Notes: generated from the letters alone by a model not told the origin. Shown: positions 45,488 through 54,489, counted from the stretch's first letter. The stretch: 64,000 bases of DNA from an archaeon GW2011_AR15 (GCA_000830295.1 CP010425.1:932884-996883); one strand, 5' to 3'. Program-made: numbers and translations.

Positions 45488-46025
45488 GCAGCAGGTCCCT
45501 TATGCTCTGCGAGAATAGGCCGAGGAACTTGGCAAGTGCTTCCAGCATACTCATTTTAAATCTCAGCCATCCTGAAGTTATCTCATAGATGATATTCCCA
45601 TCTCCGACTTCAGCAGCAGCCTGCTTTGCCCCGTTTTCAGATTCAAATACCCTGAGCGCAGAAGCCTCGGATGCAAGGATTATGACATCCGGCTCTTCAT
45701 CCAGCATTTCGCCTTCCTTTATGGATTTCAGCCTGCTTGACTTTGTCTCCGCTATAATTGCATAAGTAAATGTTTTGTTTTCCCAACTGACAAATGATAT
45801 CGGGTCATCATCAAGCTTTGCAGCATAGTCAGAATAGTATTCTTCCGGCACTATGTATGCCTGTATTGTGCTTCCGCTAAGAATAAGGGAAACTCCTGAA
45901 GGCAGCTTCTCATCTGAGCCGTCTTTTGCAAGAAGCTCATTCATATGCTCGTCAAGGGTCTTTGCAGTTACTGAAGACACAAGAAGCAGCATTGCGAGAA
46001 CAATCAACAGAAGTTTCAATTTCAT
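45474..46025 (-). CDS. secreted hypothetical protein
   Basis: A 183-residue protein with a clear signal peptide (LLLIVLAMLLLVSSVTA, residues 5-21). The remainder is mixed alpha/beta: a region around 30-130 looks like a small sheet domain, and the C-terminal 35 residues form a hydrophobic-amphipathic helix. It lacks metal or catalytic motifs that I recognise. It lies downstream of the beta-helix surface protein on the same strand with a 73-base gap, and may be a periplasm-like or membrane-associated accessory protein. Confidence 0.65.
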   Translation of the reverse strand: MKLKLLLIVLAMLLLVSSVTAKTLDEHMNELLAKDGSDEKLPSGVSLILSGSTIQAYIVPEEYYSDYAAKLDDDPISFVSWENKTFTYAIIAETKSSRLKSIKEGEMLDEEPDVIILASEASALRVFESENGAKQAAAEVGDGNIIYEITSGWLRFKMSMLEALAKFLGLFSQSIRDLLPIFG

Positions 46026-46098
46026 TTAGGGAACTGATGGATAGCCGGTATATAAATTTTTCTGTAAGGTTAATTTAATAAAAAATAAAAGAAAAAAA

Positions 46099-49000
46099 CT
46101 ATTCTTTTGCTTTACGGACTTTCATGTAAAGCAGCAGCCCGCCTACTATTATGGCAAATACAATCAGGTATGTAGCAAGGTTTGCTCCTGCTCCCCCTGT
46201 TACTGCTCCTGTAATTCCTGTAAGGCCAGTATCAGGTGTTTCTGTGGTTCCTGCTGGTGCTGTTTCTTCAGCTGGTGCTGCCTCTTCTGCAGCAGGTGCT
46301 TCTTCCTCACCAGATTCGCCATATGAGAATGCAGTTCCTCCGCTGTTTGAGCCTCCGCCTGATGTTGATCCTGCAGAGCCACTGTCACTCGGATTTGAAT
46401 TCAGGTTTCCGTATGATGTGAAGTGGTAGGTCACAATCTTTGTATTGGTGCCGTCTGTTATGTAACATTCTCCTGGGAAAGTTGGGTTTTCAGGCGCATC
46501 ATATGTTCCGCCGCACACAGTTGTTATCTGCACCCACTGTGATGATCCGGCCGGCTTGTATCCGACAGAACCAGTGACGCCGTTCAGCATGATTGTTACT
46601 GCAGTATCAAATATCAATACTGAGCTGGATGAGCCGACTTCAATCACAGTTCCGCCTACTGAGAACCCTGATGGCGCAGTGCCATTGCTGGTGCCGCTTG
46701 TCGGAGGCAACAGTATTCCGTCCCATGAAGATGAGGCAAGTATTGTTGTGCCGTTAGGTATGGATACGGTTACACCTGTAAGGTTGGCATTTGTCAGATT
46801 TATTGTAGCCCCTGATGATGTTGTCAGCTGCACTGCCTTATCTATGCTGACGTTTACATCCCCTATTGTCTCTAAGCTCACGTTAGTGTTATTGAGGTCT
46901 CCGCCTGTGTAATCTTCAATATCTTTTACTTCTCCCCCTATAACAATGCTGCCGTCTGTTGCGTTGTTTGTCTGGTTATTCAGGTCAAGCTCTTCTTCTA
47001 TCTCTTCATCTACTGTTGTCTGCCCCTCTTCTTCTGTTGCAGAGCAGCTGGAATCTGTGCAGTATGGTGAGTAGTCGACATTTCCCTCAACATTATCGCT
47101 TGGCTCTGTGTCGCCCCACCAGTTGCTTGTTGCGTCAATCTCGTTGTCTGTATCCTCAACAATCAAACCTTTGCTGTCATCAGTAATTGAGTTTTGATTG
47201 ATAGAGACGTCTGCACTTTCAACATACAGGAGGTGAATACCGGTTCTCTCAGACTCCCCGCCATTGTCTGAGATGGTGTTTTCTTCAATCGTAAGAGTTG
47301 CAGGGAGCTCTTCATCACCCTCAATGTATTCAACATAGATGCCGGCTTGTCCGTTATCCTCAATAGTGTTGTTTCCGGAAATCGTCACTAGGGCATCGAT
47401 TGAATAAATATAGATTCCCTTTCCTATATTGCCGGAAATCGCAGGGTTATCAGTAATATTAAGTGTGCTTCCCTCACCACTTACATATTCGACATAAATG
47501 CCGTCGCCCCATCCATCTTCATTGCCGTTATCTTCAATTCTATTCCTGGAAAATGTGGCCTCTGCGCCCTCACTAACTTCATATACATATATGCCGCCTT
47601 CGCTGTTTCCTGAAATAGTGTTTTCTGAGAAGGTAAGTATATCAAAGTAGGTATCGCTGAGATAGACTCCCGAATAATCATTGTCTTCAATGATGTTCCC
47701 TGAAATGTTAATGGTCTCGTAGGAAACAGAGTCATCTTTTCCGGCATAGATACCATAGCCTTCAGTTGTGACATTGTTGTCGGCAATTGTAAGCTCAAAG
47801 CCATCTTCAGCAGAGCCGATAACAATTCCGTCACCTGTTATACCAGCCAACGCATTATTGCGAATACTGACTTGGTTGGCTCCATAAATGAAGATGCCGT
47901 CTCCCTCGTCTTCCCCAATATTGTTCATGAGGGTATTCTCTACTGTAAAGACACCCCCTGCATAGTCATCTTCCAGCCAAACAGCACCTCCGGTTATATC
48001 CTGAAATACTGTCCCGCCCGGCACATCAGCCGTAACAGTAATGCGCTCTGTGTAACAGCAGGAATAAACGCCGTAATAAAGGTCAAAGAAGCCGCTGTTG
48101 GAAATAATGATGTTGTCAAGTGCTTCTTCCCCTTCATAGTTAATCTCTACGCCTGTACCTGTTCCATCATCCCCTTCAAATCTAAAACCATCAATAGTTA
48201 TGTTTGAAGAAAAAATGCTGAAACCATAGCCATCTTCTGTAATATCAATCACTGTTGTTTCCTCAAACCCGGAACCCTGCAGGGTTATGTCGGATGTTTC
48301 AATATCAATGCCTCCTTCATAGGTGCCGTCGGCAACATTTATTGTATCTCCCTCAAATGCAGCATCTATAGCTTTTTGTATTGTTGCCGGGGATTCGACA
48401 TTGAATGTATTCCCTGTTCCGGTTGCATCTGATGCTGCTGTTCCGCCGATAACTTCCTCTGTATCTTCAGTCATTTCAAATGTGTTTGAATTGATTTCTA
48501 TGCTACTTATTATGCCATCTCCGTTTCCAGCACCGACTCTTATAGCCCTTAATCCCCAATTGCTGAATGTATTGTTTTCAAATGAAACCCCGGAAATATC
48601 GTAATCTGTTTCTGTCTCGATAAAGTTTGTAAGCACCGCTACTTCACTTCCACTTGAGCCGCTAACAGTATTGTGTTCAAAAGCAAGATTGCTTAAATCT
48701 GATAATTCAGCTGTCCAGAGGACGTTTGTGCTCTTTGTTGGATCATTTAGGGTTATTTCGTTATAGCTCACTTCAGACTCTGAAACATCATGCAGATCAA
48801 GGCCGTCTCCTGTTCCACCTTCGCCGTCATTTATTGTAATGAAATTTCCATGTTCTGAGCCTCCTATTAACCAGCCTGTGTGAGGAGAACTTACTTGTTC
48901 AGCATATATTCCTGTGGAGTATCCATCAACAACTATTATAGTATCTTGTACTGTTAGACCTGTTGTTGCTCCATACTCGTTTGGCGTTCCGCCAACCCAG

Positions 49001-49377
49001 ATTCCGTGCGAATCTGTTCCTGTAGTGTGTATCTTCAGATTTGCTATTGTTATATCTGAGGAATCTGTTATTGCAAACCCTATTCCTAAGGAAGGTTCAA
49101 TCAGTGTAGTATCTCCAACACCCTGTATTGTCAAATCTGTTTTAGAATCTATAACAATATTTTCATCATAAGTCCCAGCAGCGATAATTATTGTATCCCC
49201 GGGGTTTGCAGCATCAATTGCAGTTTGAATTGTTGCATACTCTCCAGGTACATTTCTAATCGTAGGATCAGGAACAACAGCAAAAACAGACGCGAGGGTT
49301 AAAAGGAATATAAGAGAAAGAACAGCGAACTTAATCGTGTCGTTGTAAATAGAATCCAAGTTAATAGTGGTTTTCAT
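46099..49377 (-). CDS. right-handed beta-helix surface protein
   Basis: A 1092-residue surface protein: N-terminal hydrophobic segment (about 17-35), then PTIRNVPGEYATIQTAIDAA, the usual opening of a right-handed parallel beta-helix, and more than twenty short NosD/pectin-lyase-like coils rich in Asn, Gly, Ile and Thr (examples ENNTFSNWG, NTIEDNGQAGIYVE) up to about residue 760. A second beta domain, a Ser/Gly linker, a Glu/Ala/Pro/Thr stalk and a terminal membrane helix with a basic tail (MKVRKAKE) follow. Such proteins bind or cleave polysaccharides or form surface layers. No catalytic acids can be assigned. Asn-x-Ser/Thr sites are abundant. Confidence 0.85.
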   Translation of the reverse strand: MKTTINLDSIYNDTIKFAVLSLIFLLTLASVFAVVPDPTIRNVPGEYATIQTAIDAANPGDTIIIAAGTYDENIVIDSKTDLTIQGVGDTTLIEPSLGIGFAITDSSDITIANLKIHTTGTDSHGIWVGGTPNEYGATTGLTVQDTIIVVDGYSTGIYAEQVSSPHTGWLIGGSEHGNFITINDGEGGTGDGLDLHDVSESEVSYNEITLNDPTKSTNVLWTAELSDLSNLAFEHNTVSGSSGSEVAVLTNFIETETDYDISGVSFENNTFSNWGLRAIRVGAGNGDGIISSIEINSNTFEMTEDTEEVIGGTAASDATGTGNTFNVESPATIQKAIDAAFEGDTINVADGTYEGGIDIETSDITLQGSGFEETTVIDITEDGYGFSIFSSNITIDGFRFEGDDGTGTGVEINYEGEEALDNIIISNSGFFDLYYGVYSCCYTERITVTADVPGGTVFQDITGGAVWLEDDYAGGVFTVENTLMNNIGEDEGDGIFIYGANQVSIRNNALAGITGDGIVIGSAEDGFELTIADNNVTTEGYGIYAGKDDSVSYETINISGNIIEDNDYSGVYLSDTYFDILTFSENTISGNSEGGIYVYEVSEGAEATFSRNRIEDNGNEDGWGDGIYVEYVSGEGSTLNITDNPAISGNIGKGIYIYSIDALVTISGNNTIEDNGQAGIYVEYIEGDEELPATLTIEENTISDNGGESERTGIHLLYVESADVSINQNSITDDSKGLIVEDTDNEIDATSNWWGDTEPSDNVEGNVDYSPYCTDSSCSATEEEGQTTVDEEIEEELDLNNQTNNATDGSIVIGGEVKDIEDYTGGDLNNTNVSLETIGDVNVSIDKAVQLTTSSGATINLTNANLTGVTVSIPNGTTILASSSWDGILLPPTSGTSNGTAPSGFSVGGTVIEVGSSSSVLIFDTAVTIMLNGVTGSVGYKPAGSSQWVQITTVCGGTYDAPENPTFPGECYITDGTNTKIVTYHFTSYGNLNSNPSDSGSAGSTSGGGSNSGGTAFSYGESGEEEAPAAEEAAPAEETAPAGTTETPDTGLTGITGAVTGGAGANLATYLIVFAIIVGGLLLYMKVRKAKE

Positions 49378-49511
49378 TCTAGTAACCCCCGATAAATTAA
49401 GTAGAGGTAGCCTAAGTTTATTTATAAATATATGCCCTAAAAGTTATTTTGCAGAACAAGCTAATCCAGAAATTAAAAAACCTTAAATATCTGTTCCATA
49501 TAAGATAGGCC

Positions 49512-50201
49512 ATGAGAATCAAAGAATTTGTATTCCTGTTCGTGAAGTCCCTGAGCCCGCAGCAGTACACCATGCTGATAACCAGGAAAAAAAGGGATGC
49601 CGCCCTTTACTTTACTTACCTTATGATACTGTTTGTTCTCATATCAGCGGTAATCAATATCCCCTCTTTTTACGATTTTCCACAGACAATCCAGAAATTC
49701 AACTTTACAGGCATAGGTGAGAAGACAACAGTCCTCCAGCAGCCGAAAGTAGTGCTGGATTTCACGCCAGGGGAAAAGGACCTCACAAACGAGGCGCTTA
49801 TAATCACAGAAGAGAAGATTGTGCAGTGGAAATTCCAGCCTAATATCTCCACATTCAGATTATTCGAGCAGGAAACAAAAGAGATCCCCGGATACTTTTA
49901 CTGGATACTGCTTTTGTTCCTGCTGCCCTCATACTTCTTTGTGGCATTTGTGATGACCTCAGTAAAATACCTCCTATTAGGCCTTCTTTTTGTAGCAATA
50001 GGAATTATATTTGACCTGATACTGAAAAGGAAAGCAGGAGTGTTCAAGCTTGCAAGGGCAGCAGCATTCTCACTTACCATTCCTGTCCTGCTGGCCTCGG
50101 CATCAATCCTGCTGGGAATCAATCTTTATCCGGTGTTATTCTACCTTGTTTTCTCTGTCATAATCCTTTTAGTAATAACAAAAAAGCCAATGCTTGGATA
50201 A
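49512..50201 (+). CDS. membrane protein, DUF1189/YIP1-like
   Basis: A 229-residue protein with five hydrophobic helices: one near residue 40, then an external loop of about 75 residues (FNFTGIGEKTTVLQQPKVVL), then four helices close to the C terminus. This layout resembles the DUF1189/YIP1 membrane families of unknown function. The basic N terminus (TRKKRDAA) would face the cytoplasm. It is followed one base after its stop by a 52-codon gene, so they are probably co-transcribed. Confidence 0.6.
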   Translation: MRIKEFVFLFVKSLSPQQYTMLITRKKRDAALYFTYLMILFVLISAVINIPSFYDFPQTIQKFNFTGIGEKTTVLQQPKVVLDFTPGEKDLTNEALIITEEKIVQWKFQPNISTFRLFEQETKEIPGYFYWILLLFLLPSYFFVAFVMTSVKYLLLGLLFVAIGIIFDLILKRKAGVFKLARAAAFSLTIPVLLASASILLGINLYPVLFYLVFSVIILLVITKKPMLG

Positions 50202-50202
50202 A

Positions 50203-50361
50203 ATGCCTAAAAAAACAGATATTCTCTACGAAGAGATAAAGAGAAAAGATGAAATAATCAGGAGGCTAAAGGAGGAAAACATGCTCCTGATGAAGGCAGC
50301 CCTGAAAGCCTCTGAAAGGCAGAAAAAGGCTGAGGAAGAACTCATGAGGCAGGCTAAATAA
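50203..50361 (+). CDS. small coiled-coil protein (52 residues)
   Basis: A 52-codon gene beginning one base after the membrane-protein stop. The product is a single charged helix with heptad spacing (DILYEEIKRKDEIIRRLKEE) and may pair with itself or with the membrane protein. Coding is supported by the coupled start, a codon pattern like the neighbours and the clean amphipathic design. It overlaps the end of the convergent HEPN gene by eight bases. Confidence 0.6.
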   Translation: MPKKTDILYEEIKRKDEIIRRLKEENMLLMKAALKASERQKKAEEELMRQAK

Positions 50362-50818
50362 GCTTTTTTTCAATCTCTTTTTTTAAAGCATTGATGTGAA
50401 GCTCAAATTTCAATTTTAGAATTTTCCAGTCCCGATATCTCAGCAGCTGCCCCATATAATTTATCGCGTTCCTTTTTAGCCTGATTATTTCTAAAAAATC
50501 CCAGTCCAGCTCTAATTCAGGATGCTTAAAGCAGAGATAAGCATTCTTGCACTGGTGATTATCTGCTTTTATACCGTCAAAGAGGAGATAAGCCTCAATC
50601 AGCCCTCTTAATGATTCATAATGCTCCCTGAATACAAATGTCCAGTCTGTGCTGCTTTCTGGGATGCCTTTTGATTTGCTATTGATGAATTCAAGCCCCT
50701 TTTCAGCAACAGTCCTCAGCGATTTTATAAGCTCAATATCTACAGATTTTTCCTTTATTATTCCAGTGCTTATGCACTGCATGTATGTTTTTTCAAGGTT
50801 ATCCACTCTGGCTTTCAT
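50354..50818 (-). CDS. HEPN-domain protein (toxin-like)
   Basis: A 154-residue all-helical HEPN protein, paired with an adjacent nucleotidyltransferase as in MNT-HEPN toxin-antitoxin modules. HEPN toxins are RNases with an R-x(4-6)-H motif. Here the conserved block is RLKRNAINYMG, where R116 is followed five residues later by Y121 instead of His, so RNase activity may be lost or altered. The start directly follows the MNT stop. Similar HEPN proteins also serve as non-toxic binding partners. Confidence 0.75.
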   Translation of the reverse strand: MKARVDNLEKTYMQCISTGIIKEKSVDIELIKSLRTVAEKGLEFINSKSKGIPESSTDWTFVFREHYESLRGLIEAYLLFDGIKADNHQCKNAYLCFKHPELELDWDFLEIIRLKRNAINYMGQLLRYRDWKILKLKFELHINALKKEIEKKLI

Positions 50819-51370
50819 CTATGCAACCTCTGCAATATCATGTATTTGTCCTTTTATTACATATCCATTGATGATATTTTTCATAAGTCCTGTCCTAACT
50901 TGATCGATTTCTTTTTTGCTTTCAAAGACATGCATCTCTATATTTCTCCGCAGCCTTTTTTCATAAAGATTTTTGTCAAAATCCGAAACATTTCCGAAAA
51001 CAAAAATGTCGACATCAGAATCTTTATACCAGTCTCCCTTTGCAATGCTTCCAAAAAGTATTATTGTTCTCGCTGATTTCAGCGACAAAAGCTTTGGTAT
51101 AAGCCCGCTTTTGTGAAGCTGCTCCAGAGCATAAATTCTTTTTAGAGAGTAATAAATGTGATTATTGCTTCCGGCTGTAAAATAAGGGAATTTTCCTTTT
51201 TCCTTTGTGTAATTAAGCAGCCCTTCAGCAGTATATTTCCTTAGCCATTTATTAGCAACTGCTTTTGTAACCCCTGCTTTCCTGACTATTTCCTGGAAGT
51301 GCCATTCTTTTAACGGGCTGTCCTCTAAAATTAATTTCAGCACGTTTTCTTCTTTGCTCGGGCTTGCCAT
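50819..51370 (-). CDS. MNT-type nucleotidyltransferase with winged helix (antitoxin-like)
   Basis: A 183-residue protein: an N-terminal winged-helix DNA-binding domain (about 1-80, with VTKAVANKWLRKY as recognition helix region), then a minimal nucleotidyltransferase with the GS...D-x-D motif (GSIAKGDWYKDSDVDIF; D119 and D121). MNT antitoxins transfer AMP to a partner HEPN toxin. The winged helix gives it DNA binding for self-control, and a perfect inverted repeat lies four bases before the start. It is first in a two-gene unit with the HEPN gene. Confidence 0.85.
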   Translation of the reverse strand: MASPSKEENVLKLILEDSPLKEWHFQEIVRKAGVTKAVANKWLRKYTAEGLLNYTKEKGKFPYFTAGSNNHIYYSLKRIYALEQLHKSGLIPKLLSLKSARTIILFGSIAKGDWYKDSDVDIFVFGNVSDFDKNLYEKRLRRNIEMHVFESKKEIDQVRTGLMKNIINGYVIKGQIHDIAEVA

Positions 51371-51373
51371 AAA

Positions 51374-51396
51374 ATAGTATAACTGAGATATACTAT
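51374..51396. promoter_or_regulatory. operator of the MNT-HEPN pair
   Basis: A perfect eight-base inverted repeat ATAGTATA/TATACTAT with a seven-base spacer, located between the ATG at 51370 and an upstream AT-rich TATA-like region (51396-51406). It would overlap the transcription start, as expected for autorepression by the winged-helix MNT protein. Confidence 0.6.
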
Positions 51397-51486
51397 TTAA
51401 ATATTTGTATCTTTATTCAATACTAAGCATTGCACTATAGAATTTGAGCATCATATTTATAAATAACTTTTCACTACTCATTAGTA

Positions 51487-52176
51487 ATGGTAAAAAAAGT
51501 ATTTTGGGGAGACTACGGAAACTCTGCTGTGAGGGATGAGGGAACTCTAAAACTGCAGAAGCTTGTAGAGGAGAAGGCAGAGCTTACATATTCAAAAGAT
51601 CCCGCTTCAATAGAAGAGCTGCTTGAAGGGGAATTTGATTTTGTAATACTAACTCCGTACTGGCCTCCGTTAGCAGGGACTGGAGAAGATATATCCGAAA
51701 AAATCTACCCATATGAAGCAATCTTCGGAAAAGGAAAATTCAGGGAATTCCAGACAGAAAGAAACATGCTTATGCTTGGTATGCTCCTATATGACCAGCC
51801 AGGCTTATCCAGGTTAAGTATAGAGGAGCTTCCTGATGAAATAAGGTCAGAGTTGGAAAATGCGAATTATGATGCGGGCACAAGAAGATTCCCGGATATG
51901 AATTCGCTTTCAAAGGCCCTGGAAAGGATAGAAACACTGATAGACTATGTGAAGCTCCCATTAAGTGTAAAGGCAAAGCTTGATGAGCACGGCCTGTATT
52001 CCACGTCAGGGTTCTATGTTGCTGACAGGCTCAGGAAAAAAAGCGATTCTCCTATAGTTTTTCTCACATATAATGATTATGACGAGAAAGCTGCCGGCGC
52101 AATAGGGAATGTATTTTTTGTAAAGGAATCTGAAATATACAGCGGCTTCCAAAAACTCCTGGACGCACTGAATTAA
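51487..52176 (+). CDS. hypothetical alpha/beta protein
   Basis: A 229-residue cytoplasmic protein. Its ends look like a split Rossmann or response-regulator-type sheet: VKKVFWGDYGNSAV at the start, FDFVILTPYWPP near 52, and SPIVFLTYNDYDEKAAGAIG near 184 followed by a strand-helix end. The middle is helical. The phosphoacceptor Asp of true receivers is not evident. I cannot assign a function. It stands alone with a TATA-like region about 30 bases upstream. Confidence 0.55.
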   Translation: MVKKVFWGDYGNSAVRDEGTLKLQKLVEEKAELTYSKDPASIEELLEGEFDFVILTPYWPPLAGTGEDISEKIYPYEAIFGKGKFREFQTERNMLMLGMLLYDQPGLSRLSIEELPDEIRSELENANYDAGTRRFPDMNSLSKALERIETLIDYVKLPLSVKAKLDEHGLYSTSGFYVADRLRKKSDSPIVFLTYNDYDEKAAGAIGNVFFVKESEIYSGFQKLLDALN

Positions 52177-52242
52177 TTCTCAGAGAAAAGTTTAAATACC
52201 GCAAAGCCAATTGAATCTTAAAATTAATCTGAGGTATAAAAA

Positions 52243-52461
52243 ATGGCGAAATCCAAAAAAGTTTCTAAAAAATCAAAAGCAAAAATTCCTGCTGAAGAAT
52301 TGTACGAGCTGGAGCACGCGGCAAAGGTCTATCTTTCATTCGTGCTTGAATACGCTGAAATTCTTGATCCGAAAAAAGGGGTGTCTAAAATAAAAAAGCA
52401 TGCCTTGGCAATTGCCAGGGGCGTGGATGAACTGGCTGCTGAGGCCGGAAAGGTGAGATAA
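52243..52461 (+). CDS. small basic helical protein
   Basis: A 72-residue protein: a Lys-rich start (MAKSKKVSKKSKAK), then two helices. It has no recognised domain. A one-base gap separates it from the coiled-coil gene at 52463, so the two are co-translated and probably bind each other. A GAGGT ribosome-binding site precedes the ATG. Confidence 0.55.
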   Translation: MAKSKKVSKKSKAKIPAEELYELEHAAKVYLSFVLEYAEILDPKKGVSKIKKHALAIARGVDELAAEAGKVR

Positions 52462-52462
52462 A

Positions 52463-53128
52463 ATGGGAGTTGGAGACTGGCTTAACAGGAAACTTACAGG
52501 AAAGGCCCCTGCAGCTGTAAAAGCTATGGAACAGGTAAAGCATGATGAGATGGAACTAAATAAGCTTATCCAGGCTGAGGGAGAGCTTGTGAGCGGCCTG
52601 AGGCTTATGTATGCAAACAAGGCAGGGCTTACAGAGAAGCTTGTAGCAGTGGTTGACTGGGAAATTAAAAGAGATGCTATTGGGCTGGAAAGACTGAAGG
52701 CATGGAAAGCCAGGCAGGCAGGAGCATTCAGGAAATGGAGAACAAGAATCGGCTCAATGAGAACCGCATTTAAGGAAGGCAAGGCAGATATCACAAAAGA
52801 CATAGCAAGTCTTGAAAATGAGCTCAGGACCATTGAACTGCAGAAAAATCAGACAATTCATGCACTGGATCCGACAAGGGCAAGAGTTTCAAGGAATCTT
52901 GCGCAGGTCACAGACCAGCTCAGGCAGGCAGAGGCCCTTGTAAAGAACCTGAAGATGCAGAAAACAAAGCTTACCAATGTCCAGAGGGATATGGGAAGAG
53001 TAGTGACAAGAGATGTCAATCCTGATGATATCCACAGGCAGGTGCTTCAGCTTGCAGCATCCATGAATCAGTTACAGGCAGCAAGGAGCCCGGCAGAGGT
53101 TCAGGAAGCAGTAAAAAGAATTAAATAA
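52463..53128 (+). CDS. hypothetical coiled-coil protein
   Basis: A 221-residue, almost entirely helical protein with an amphipathic start (MGVGDWLNRKL), an antiparallel coiled-coil pattern through 25-175 and a small C-terminal helical part. The basic charge and tight linkage to the small basic protein suggest a cytoskeletal, membrane-remodelling or DNA-associated pair. It is similar in general plan to Snf7/ESCRT-III-like helical proteins, but no specific motif supports that. Confidence 0.5.
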   Translation: MGVGDWLNRKLTGKAPAAVKAMEQVKHDEMELNKLIQAEGELVSGLRLMYANKAGLTEKLVAVVDWEIKRDAIGLERLKAWKARQAGAFRKWRTRIGSMRTAFKEGKADITKDIASLENELRTIELQKNQTIHALDPTRARVSRNLAQVTDQLRQAEALVKNLKMQKTKLTNVQRDMGRVVTRDVNPDDIHRQVLQLAASMNQLQAARSPAEVQEAVKRIK

Positions 53129-53200
53129 TTTTTTCTTTTATTTACTATAAAGTAGTGAAAAATAGAAACATTTATAAGCCATGCAGAAGTTTCTCTGCTT

Positions 53201-53974
53201 ATGGGCTTAGGAAGCATTATAAAGGCAGCCGCAGGAGGCCTATTGGCATTCTCAGTCTGCGGAATGGTATATTATGGGTTTATGCAGCCGGCCGACAGCA
53301 TGCCTGCAGCCAAGGCAGCAGAGCCACAGCCAGTCTATGCTGAAGCATCAGTGGATGAAGCAAATCAGCAATCTGGTGTTTTATGCTATACTGTTCAGCC
53401 CGGAGACACGCTTTCTGAAATAACTGTCAACACGCTCGGCTATGATCATACTCTGGTAGATGTCATTGCAGGGCTCAGCAATATTAAAAACTCGGGCATC
53501 ATTGAAGCAGGCCAGCAGATTTACTGCCCCGATAATAATTTTAATATTAATCAGGATGCCCCTGAAGAAGAACCGGCTTATGATGCACAAAGCAGCCCTG
53601 AAGAGCAAAGCCCTGCAGAAAATCCCGCGGTTCCAGAGTACTCAAAAAATTTGTCAATGGAAGAAATAAGGGAAGTTGCGTTCCAGGTATTTCCTGCTAA
53701 TGTGGCAGAATATTTTGCAAGGCTTAGCAGTGAATGCGAAGTAAAAGATGGGAATACAGGAGCCATAGGCGGGGCAGGGGAAAGAGGGCTGTGGCAGATT
53801 CATCCGGTCCACGCAGCAACTTTCCCTGAACTTTGGGAAGACTGGCAGAACCCGTACAGCAATGCGCAGATGGCTTATATTGTAAGCACGCAGTATATGC
53901 CTGACGGTGTTTTTGATCTAAGTCCCTGGACATGCCAGGCAGTATTAGGTCTGCCAGCACAGGTCACAGAATAA
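53201..53974 (+). CDS. secreted LysM plus lysozyme-like protein
   Basis: A 257-residue protein with an N-terminal membrane/signal segment (about 7-27), a LysM glycan-binding domain at 61-110 (YTVQPGDTLSEI to AGQQIYCP), an acidic Pro/Glu linker, and a C-terminal domain (165-257) that looks like a lysozyme/lytic transglycosylase fold: ARLSSE with E178 in the catalytic position, then GGAGERGLWQIHP. Peptidoglycan is absent in archaea, so the target would be a bacterium or another cell-wall glycan. The start at ATG 53201 is preceded by a TATA-like TTTATAAGCC. Confidence 0.7.
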   Translation: MGLGSIIKAAAGGLLAFSVCGMVYYGFMQPADSMPAAKAAEPQPVYAEASVDEANQQSGVLCYTVQPGDTLSEITVNTLGYDHTLVDVIAGLSNIKNSGIIEAGQQIYCPDNNFNINQDAPEEEPAYDAQSSPEEQSPAENPAVPEYSKNLSMEEIREVAFQVFPANVAEYFARLSSECEVKDGNTGAIGGAGERGLWQIHPVHAATFPELWEDWQNPYSNAQMAYIVSTQYMPDGVFDLSPWTCQAVLGLPAQVTE

Positions 53975-54427
53975 TCATTTCTGGCCGAAGTAGAAGTATT
54001 TCTCTATTGAGAAATCATCATTCTTGAACTTTTCCCTGCTGACAGCCAGCTCAACCTTCTCTTCTTTTTTCTTTTCCTGGACAAGCTGTGTCTGCGGCTC
54101 TTCCCTCTGCACAGGCCTTTCAACATAGACCGGCTTGGCGTTCACCCTTACATCATTAATTTCCCTTTCAAGCTTTCCGACTTTTAGTTTAAGGTCTTTT
54201 ATTTCAAGAATAGCATCCTTAAGCGCAAATGTCAGTTTCCTTACATCCTTCTTGAGCTCGGCGCTGTCATCAAAATGCTCCTCGTCAGCGAACTCAGTTG
54301 AGAAATTATTTTCATTCCCATATATCCTTTCGGCGTGGGAGAGCGCGTCTTCTTTGTTGAAGACGAGATTGTGTCTTTTCAACTCTACAGCAAGATTGTT
54401 CAGCTTTTGTACTTTTGCGATATCCAT
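53975..54427 (-). CDS. hypothetical coiled-coil protein
   Basis: A 150-residue, highly charged protein: N-terminal helix-rich region, a heptad segment around 55-95 (LKDAILEIKDLKLKVGKLER), then a Pro/Glu/Gln linker and a short C-terminal aromatic segment (IEKYFYFGQK). It could be an adaptor with a C-terminal binding peptide. It lies tail to tail with the LysM gene, with no gap, and divergent from the fucosidase gene. Confidence 0.55.
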   Translation of the reverse strand: MDIAKVQKLNNLAVELKRHNLVFNKEDALSHAERIYGNENNFSTEFADEEHFDDSAELKKDVRKLTFALKDAILEIKDLKLKVGKLEREINDVRVNAKPVYVERPVQREEPQTQLVQEKKKEEKVELAVSREKFKNDDFSIEKYFYFGQK

Positions 54428-54489
54428 GCCCGATTTTATGATATAATTAGTATATAAATATATCGTTTTTTGATATTAGTATAGTAAAA

